A stretch of 7,925 bases of DNA, from contig CANGNU010000042.1 in the NCBI GenBank assembly GCA_947455365.1, positions 1 through 7,925 of the forward strand, given 5' to 3'. Of the stretch, positions 3,786 to 7,925 are shown one piece after another. The stretch's first letter is position 1. Each line of letters starts with the position of its first letter. This stretch comes from Rickettsiales bacterium (GTDB taxonomy: Bacteria > Pseudomonadota > Alphaproteobacteria > Rickettsiales > UBA1997). Position numbers and translations under genes: made by a program. The notes beneath the pieces are model-generated. The model did not search any database. It was not told the DNA's origin and saw only the letters and a list, made by a program, of their open reading frames with translations.

Positions 3786-5540
3786 CTACATTATTTCTGC
3801 ATTAGAATTTGACGACCCCTTTTTATTTTCTACTTCTTTGCCGCGCAAAAATTCTTTGATCAATTCTGAATTTGGATTGCGCGAAGAATTTATCATTTTC
3901 TCAATTTCCTTTTTAGTAATTCCAACCGATGAAAGTGCCGCACGAGTAAGCTGCAAGCTGGTCTCAAAATTTTTCGACACCACTAAACTTGCACCAACTT
4001 TTTTGAAGCGTTCAGCGTTATTCATGGTTTCGGACTTGGTGGCAATTGTAACATTAGGAAAATTTTCGTGAATGAATCGTGTAATTTTTATGCAGGCAAT
4101 TTCATCTTCCATAGCAATAATTACTGACTCACATTTTTCAATGCCAACATAGCGCAGAATATCGATATTCATGGCGTCGCCGTAGTAGATGTTGTAGCCA
4201 TTTTCTTTTTCAAGACGCACTACGCGATGGTTGTTATCGAGAATTAAATAATGGATATTTTTCTTGCGCAAAATGTAAGAAATTACATGGCCAATTTTGG
4301 TGAATCCAATGACGATGACATGTTTAGAAATGTCGCCAACTTCGCGTTTAATTTTGTTATCGTGCAGAATATTCATAATGTAAAGTTGGCCTTTTATTTT
4401 GCGCCCGAACGAGGCCAGCAAAGGCGTGAAGGCCATTGTTACCGTTACAACTGTTGCTAATAATTGTGATAATTCTGGTGCAATAAAATTTTGATTTACC
4501 GCCATAATAAACACTACAAAAGCAAACTCGCCACCTTGCGAGAGTAGCAGCCCCGTGTGAATTGCTGGCGCCAAAGGAAAGCGAAAAACTTTGCATAAAA
4601 TAATAATTATCAAGGCCTTGATGAAGATTAATCCTAACGCAATGGCAATAACTTTGGGCAAGCTGAATAAGAGCAGATCAAGCTGGAAGGACATTCCGAT
4701 GGTCATGAAAAATAATCCGAGCAGCAAAGATTTTAACGACGAAATATCTTCTTCAACGCGATATTTATATTCAGTTTCTGCCACCATTAAACCTGCTGTG
4801 AAGGCGCCAAAGGCTGATGAAAGGCCGAAATATCCACTTAAATAAGCAGAACCTAAAACTACAATTAGCGTGACGCTGAAAAATAATACATCACTTTTTG
4901 CGCCAGCGACAATGCGGTAGATTGGGCGCAGCAATAATCGACCGATGGCAAAAATTATTACCAAGGCAATTACGGCATCAAATAAAGCGCCGCCAAGAGC
5001 CTTTCCAAGAGTAACGGTTTGTTGCGATAAAACTGGCAACAAAACTAAAATTGGAATAACCGCTAAATCTTGCATCAATAAAATGGAAAAGGACAAGCGC
5101 CCTACCCGCGTGGTTTCTTCGCCATTTTCGGCAATTATTTGCATGACAATTGCAGTGGAAGAAAGTGAAAGTGCACTGCCAATTACCATTGCCGCTTCAG
5201 CAGAAATTCCAAAAAATTTATGGGCGATGAGAGCAATGATGCTGGCGGTTAGCACTACTTGCAAGCTGCCAAAACCCAAAACATATTTGCGCATTTTTAC
5301 CAGCTTTTCGAAGCTTAATTCAAGCCCAATAGCAAAAAGCAAAAATACTACGCCAAGGTCAGCAATTGGGCGCGTAGATTCAATGTTGCTTAACACGCCA
5401 AAACCAAAAGGACCAATCATGGCACCAGCCACCAAGTAGCCAATGGCGGGGCTTAAGCGCAATTGCTTAAATAGAATTACAATTGCAACTGAGGCAAAAA
5501 GTAGAACTAAAATGTCGTGTAAATGGCCAACATCATGCAT
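3786..5540 (-). CDS. Kef-type cation:proton antiporter (CPA2 family) with RCK domain
   Basis: This 584-residue inner-membrane protein couples K+ (or Na+) movement to protons. The antiporter domain (about 5-385) shows multiple hydrophobic helices and family motifs: LSPAIGYLVAGAMIGP (29-44), ALSLSSTAIVMQ (123-134), LLMQDLAVIP (154-163, Asp158 being the expected ion-binding acid), FGAFTAGLMVAETEY (244-258) and LLLSQGGEFAFV (331-342). A C-terminal RCK/TrkA-N regulatory domain starts at about 406 (KHVIVIGFTKIGHVIS), with the second acidic site LILDNN (432-437) and YGDA (453-456). The nucleotide-binding loop reads GFTKIG where GxGxxG is usual. Length and layout fit KefB/KefC (about 600 residues), which are glutathione-gated K+ efflux systems. 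I cannot show glutathione gating from sequence, so no symbol is given. The ATG at 5538-5540 opens from a spacer shared with the divergent dcd gene. Confidence 0.92.
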   Translation of the reverse strand: MHDVGHLHDILVLLFASVAIVILFKQLRLSPAIGYLVAGAMIGPFGFGVLSNIESTRPIADLGVVFLLFAIGLELSFEKLVKMRKYVLGFGSLQVVLTASIIALIAHKFFGISAEAAMVIGSALSLSSTAIVMQIIAENGEETTRVGRLSFSILLMQDLAVIPILVLLPVLSQQTVTLGKALGGALFDAVIALVIIFAIGRLLLRPIYRIVAGAKSDVLFFSVTLIVVLGSAYLSGYFGLSSAFGAFTAGLMVAETEYKYRVEEDISSLKSLLLGLFFMTIGMSFQLDLLLFSLPKVIAIALGLIFIKALIIIILCKVFRFPLAPAIHTGLLLSQGGEFAFVVFIMAVNQNFIAPELSQLLATVVTVTMAFTPLLASFGRKIKGQLYIMNILHDNKIKREVGDISKHVIVIGFTKIGHVISYILRKKNIHYLILDNNHRVVRLEKENGYNIYYGDAMNIDILRYVGIEKCESVIIAMEDEIACIKITRFIHENFPNVTIATKSETMNNAERFKKVGASLVVSKNFETSLQLTRAALSSVGITKKEIEKMINSSRNPNSELIKEFLRGKEVENKKGSSNSNAEIM

Positions 5541-5550
5541 TGTTTTTAAT

Positions 5551-5609
5551 AGTTTTAAATTATGAATTTTGAATCTAAACTCTAATTTAGAATTTTATAA
5601 TTTAAAACT
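5551..5609. promoter_or_regulatory. Palindromic divergent promoter region between antiporter gene and dcd
   Basis: Arms AGTTTTAAATTAT (5551-5563) and ATAATTTAAAACT (5597-5609) are perfect 13-bp inverted repeats. Inside, TCTAAA (5574-5579) and TTTAGA (5586-5591) form a second inverted pair. Each outer arm overlaps a -10-like box: TATAAT (5596-5601) reading toward dcd and CATAAT (5564 to 5559) reading toward the antiporter. Both would give leaders of only about 10 nt. Neither has a recognisable -35 box at 16-18 nt, which would fit activator-dependent or extended AT-rich promoters, or chance. Confidence 0.5.
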
Positions 5610-5617
5610 TTTTTAAC

Positions 5618-6187
5618 ATGTCTATAATGTCCGACAAGTGGATTGCGCAAAACGCAACCGCTAATAAAATGATTGAACCATTCGCTGCTAAGCAAGTGCG
5701 CGTTGATGACAAAGGCGAAAAAATAATTTCTTACGGAAATTCTTCTTACGGTTACGACGCACGAGTTTCTAACGAATTTAAAATTTTCACCAACATAGAT
5801 TCTGCAATTGTTGACCCAAAAAATTTCTGCGATACAAGTTTTGTTAATCGCACCACCGATGTTTGCATTATTCCGCCAAACAGCTTCGCTCTAGCGCGCA
5901 CGGTTGAATATTTTCGCATTCCGGAAGATGTTCTGGTGGTTTGCGTGGGCAAATCTACTTATGCGCGTTGCGGAATTATTGTTAATGTAACGCCGCTTGA
6001 ACCCGGTTGGGAAGGTCATGTGACGCTAGAGTTTTCTAACACTACGCCGCTTCCTGCAAAAATTTATGCTTTTGAAGGAGCTTGCCAGTTCTTGTTTTTC
6101 AAGGGTAATGAGCCTTGCGAAACTTCTTATGCGAAGAGAAGTGGAAAATATATGGGGCAAACGGGTGTTACTCTGCCTAAGGTTTAA
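5618..6187 (+). CDS. dcd: dCTP deaminase
   Basis: This enzyme deaminates dCTP to dUTP and ammonia, supplying dUTP for dTMP synthesis. It is a cytoplasmic homotrimer related to dUTPase. The 189-residue protein begins MSIMSDKWI and contains [16 protein letters not shown] (42-57), [20 protein letters not shown] (111-130), the catalytic-glutamate motif [18 protein letters not shown] (134-151, Glu138) and a C-terminal [13 protein letters not shown] (175-187) lid-like segment. This long form with GKSTYAR closely resembles rickettsial Dcd as I recall it (about 188 residues). I see nothing that would mark it as the fused dCTP deaminase/dUTPase. The ATG at 5618 gives the family's usual N-terminus, and no Shine-Dalgarno sequence precedes it. 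It heads a likely operon with the dioxygenase-like gene 39 nt downstream. Confidence 0.95.
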   Translation: MSIMSDKWIAQNATANKMIEPFAAKQVRVDDKGEKIISYGNSSYGYDARVSNEFKIFTNIDSAIVDPKNFCDTSFVNRTTDVCIIPPNSFALARTVEYFRIPEDVLVVCVGKSTYARCGIIVNVTPLEPGWEGHVTLEFSNTTPLPAKIYAFEGACQFLFFKGNEPCETSYAKRSGKYMGQTGVTLPKV

Positions 6188-6226
6188 AGCTATTTTGCGA
6201 GGGCTGCAAACTTAAATAATTTTTTT

Positions 6227-6922
6227 ATGAAAAAAAAATTTCTGCTTTTTGTGATGCTGAGTTTTGTTTTTGCATCAAGCGCTTTTGCCCTAGAGCAAGA
6301 AGCCTCTGAGGCAGTTGCGCCTTCACGCGAAATTCGCACTTTTAATCCACTAAAACCTACGCCTTCGCGTTTTTTTGCTGCAGATATTTCTATCCCCGAT
6401 CACTTTGCAACTTCTAATAATTTAGCAAAAAAAGTTGGCTCATTTTATCGCGCTTATGGCGAAATTATTTTTATTCAAGGCACCCTCACCGACTCTTTCG
6501 CCGTGCCAATTGAAGGGGCAATTATTGAAATTTGGCAAACTAATTCTGCCGGAAAATATCACTCACTTATTGATGCAAATAGTGAATATGTCGATAAATA
6601 TTTTAGCATGTCGGGCCGCACAGTTACTGACAATTTGGGCAATTATAGTTTTATTACCATCATGCCCGGAAGCAGAGCTGGCAGGGCTCCACACATTAAC
6701 ATGAATATTTATCATCAAAAATTTGGCAAGTTAGAAACTGAAATGTATTTTGAAAAACATCCCTTTAATGATGACGATTATCAATATCTATCTTATTTTG
6801 AAGAAGAGCGTAAACTGTTGACGGCGCAGGTTCGACACACTGAAATTATCAATACAAATTCAATCAAAATTTGTACTTTTAATTTAGTAATGCGCGGTGC
6901 ACAACAATATAAAAAATTCTAA
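6227..6922 (+). CDS. Secreted intradiol ring-cleavage dioxygenase-like protein, altered iron ligands
   Basis: The 231-residue product has a signal peptide (MKKK, hydrophobic core to about residue 18, probable cleavage after AFA at 21), so it is exported. Residues 75-180 match the protocatechuate 3,4-dioxygenase/catechol dioxygenase fold: IEGAIIEIWQTNSAGKYHS (95-113), SGRTVTDNLGNYSFITIMPG (129-148), RAPHINM (153-159) and LETEMYFEKHP (169-179). True enzymes bind Fe(III) with two Tyr and two His. Here the first Tyr (Y111) and one His (H156) are present. The segment that should hold the second Tyr reads PGSRAGRA, and the second His of the usual HIH is Asn158. Catalysis as in PcaH therefore looks doubtful; it may be a carbohydrate- or cell-surface-binding derivative, or use metal differently. 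It lies between dcd and rbfA, and its stop is 1 nt before the rbfA start. The fold is fairly sure; the activity is not. Confidence 0.8.
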   Translation: MKKKFLLFVMLSFVFASSAFALEQEASEAVAPSREIRTFNPLKPTPSRFFAADISIPDHFATSNNLAKKVGSFYRAYGEIIFIQGTLTDSFAVPIEGAIIEIWQTNSAGKYHSLIDANSEYVDKYFSMSGRTVTDNLGNYSFITIMPGSRAGRAPHINMNIYHQKFGKLETEMYFEKHPFNDDDYQYLSYFEEERKLLTAQVRHTEIINTNSIKICTFNLVMRGAQQYKKF

Positions 6923-6923
6923 A

Positions 6924-7286
6924 ATGAAATCTCAAAGACAGTTGCAAGTTGGTGAACAAATTAAAAGAGTTATCGCTGATATTTTTTTGCGCGAAGGCTT
7001 GTTAACCATGATGGGAAGCTGCATTACCGTTCTTGAAGCCGATGCCAGTCCTGACATTAAAAATGTTAAAATTTACCTTGATTTTTTTGCTGGTGAAGCA
7101 AATCATGAAAAAATTCTCGCACGCTTGAATCAAATGGCGCCGCACTTTCGCTATGAATTGGGCAAAAGATTAAGTAGCAGAAATACTCCAGAAATTGTTT
7201 TTGTTTTAGACAGAACTGAGTCAAAAGCCTTACAGCTTGATGCCTTGCTAGCAAAGGAATCAGAGGCAATAACAAAAAAATCATGA
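6924..7286 (+). CDS. rbfA: 30S ribosome-binding factor A
   Basis: RbfA binds immature 30S subunits near the 5' end of 16S rRNA and aids late maturation, notably in the cold. The 120-residue protein has the single KH-like fold: RQLQVGEQIKRVIADIF (5-21), ITVLEADASPDIKNVKIYLD (34-53), then HFRYELGKRLSSRNTPEIVF (74-93) and VLDRTES (94-100). Both the length and the order of motifs are typical. The ATG at 6924, one base after the preceding stop codon, gives a normal N-terminus. An in-frame ATG at 6897 would overlap the upstream gene by 26 bases and add nine unconserved residues. The TGA stop overlaps the dxr start as ATGA, so translation of dxr is probably coupled. In many bacteria rbfA is next to infB or truB, whereas here it is with dxr. 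Confidence 0.93.
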   Translation: MKSQRQLQVGEQIKRVIADIFLREGLLTMMGSCITVLEADASPDIKNVKIYLDFFAGEANHEKILARLNQMAPHFRYELGKRLSSRNTPEIVFVLDRTESKALQLDALLAKESEAITKKS

Positions 7287-7925
7287 CAAAAAAAATCGCC
7301 ATTTTTGGATCAACTGGATCAATTGGCAAAAACACAATTGAAGTTATAAAAAATGATTTGGCGCGCTTTGAAGTTGTTACGCTAACAGCTCGCAGTAACT
7401 ACAAAACACTGGCGGCGCAAGTTAATTTATTACAGCCAAAATTTGCGGTAATTGAAGATGAAAAAAAACTTGGTGAATTAAAATTATTGGTGAATACGCG
7501 CAAAACCAAGCTGCTGGCTGGTCGCGAGCAAATTCTTGAAATTGCTAAAATAAAATATGATGTGGCGATGATGGCCATTGTTGGCGCGGCAGGCATGTTG
7601 CCAACTTTAAATGCAATTCGCGCGGGGTCAAATATTGCCCTTGCCAACAAAGAATCTTTGGTTTGTGCGGGAAAATTTTTAATGCGCGAAGCAAAGAAAC
7701 ACAAGGCCGCAATTCTTCCTGTTGATTCTGAACATAATGCAATTTTTCAAATTTTTGAGCGAAAAAATTTGCACGCAATTGAAAATATAATTCTCACCGC
7801 ATCAGGCGGGCCGTTCTTTCGCAGCAATTTAGATTTCTCAAAAATTACTGTTGAGCAGGCATTAAAACACCCCAATTGGAGCATGGGCGCAAAAATTAGC
7901 ATCGACTCTGCAACCATGATGAATA
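7283..7925 (+). CDS. dxr: 1-deoxy-D-xylulose 5-phosphate reductoisomerase (partial, runs off right edge)
   Basis: This cytoplasmic enzyme makes 2-C-methyl-D-erythritol 4-phosphate with NADPH, the committed step of the MEP isoprenoid pathway and the target of fosmidomycin. The visible 214 residues include the NADPH-binding loop IFGSTGSIGKNT (7-18), VGAAGMLPTLNAI (100-112), ALANKESLV (119-127), the metal-site motif LPVDSEHNAIFQ (145-156, Asp148 and Glu150), TASGGPFF (172-179) and HPNWSMGAKISIDSATMMN (196-214). Roughly 180 C-terminal residues of a typical protein of nearly 400 lie beyond the window. The start ATG (7283-7285) overlaps the rbfA TGA. No disruption is seen, so an intact MEP pathway step is likely. 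Confidence 0.96.
   Translation, partial: MTKKIAIFGSTGSIGKNTIEVIKNDLARFEVVTLTARSNYKTLAAQVNLLQPKFAVIEDEKKLGELKLLVNTRKTKLLAGREQILEIAKIKYDVAMMAIVGAAGMLPTLNAIRAGSNIALANKESLVCAGKFLMREAKKHKAAILPVDSEHNAIFQIFERKNLHAIENIILTASGGPFFRSNLDFSKITVEQALKHPNWSMGAKISIDSATMMN

Noticed and set aside
4945..5439. 164-codon open frame on the plus strand inside the antiporter gene
   Set aside because: It is antisense to a well-supported conserved gene, is rich in Lys/Thr/Ser from reversed codons, and has no recognisable domain.
6194..6210. Hairpin TTTGC...GCAAA followed later by a T-run, a possible terminator between dcd and the dioxygenase-like gene
   Set aside because: The stem is only 5 bp, and the T-run (6221-6226) begins about 10 nt after it, not directly. 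The genes are close and in the same direction.
6897..6923. Upstream ATG for rbfA
   Set aside because: It would overlap the dioxygenase-like gene by 26 bases and add residues not typical of RbfA. The ATG at 6924 is one base after the preceding stop codon and fits the family.

Overview
This window looks like core chromosome from an AT-rich alphaproteobacterium, most likely a member of the Rickettsiales or a close neighbour. That placement is inferred from protein resemblance and is not proven. The dCTP deaminase begins MSIMSDKWI and has the long form I recall from Rickettsia. Ribosomal protein S18 carries SRVTNVSMKKQR, close to the rickettsial variant. Codon use is strongly A/T-biased, and none of the eleven start codons has a convincing Shine-Dalgarno sequence.

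Left part (minus strand): the window opens inside a membrane protein that is probably the N-terminus of an MscS-type mechanosensitive channel (1-361). To its right lies the ribosomal protein operon rpsF-rpsR-rplI, transcribed right to left with gaps of 1 and 2 nt. It ends in a clear intrinsic terminator with a UUCG tetraloop (512-537). Two candidate promoters and a leader hairpin lie upstream of rpsF. Next is a small secreted protein resembling the DUF5334 family (2067-2345).

Middle: a strong consensus promoter (2356-2384) drives a plus-strand tRNA-Pro(UGG) gene with encoded CCA (2460-2537). Downstream is a compact non-coding cluster with three copies of an element made of two abutting hairpins. 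Copies 2 and 3 are identical over 43 bp. Copy 1 differs in the stems by paired, compensating changes. A long imperfect hairpin with a U-tract sits between copies 1 and 2 and is probably the tRNA terminator. corA (Mg2+ channel, plus) follows and converges on a Kef/CPA2-type cation:proton antiporter with an RCK domain (minus).

Right part (plus strand): the antiporter gene and dcd diverge from a very AT-rich 77-bp spacer containing a 13-bp perfect inverted repeat and opposed -10-like boxes. dcd (dCTP deaminase) is followed by a secreted intradiol-dioxygenase-like protein lacking two of the four expected iron ligands, then rbfA (1-nt gap), then dxr (ATGA overlap), which runs off the right edge. 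These four genes look like one transcription unit joining nucleotide metabolism, an exported protein, 30S ribosome maturation and the MEP isoprenoid pathway.

There is no sign of a phage, CRISPR array, insertion sequence or defence system. The most distinctive items are the covarying paired-hairpin repeat behind tRNA-Pro, the dioxygenase-like protein with altered metal ligands, the palindromic divergent promoter region, and the general lack of Shine-Dalgarno sequences.
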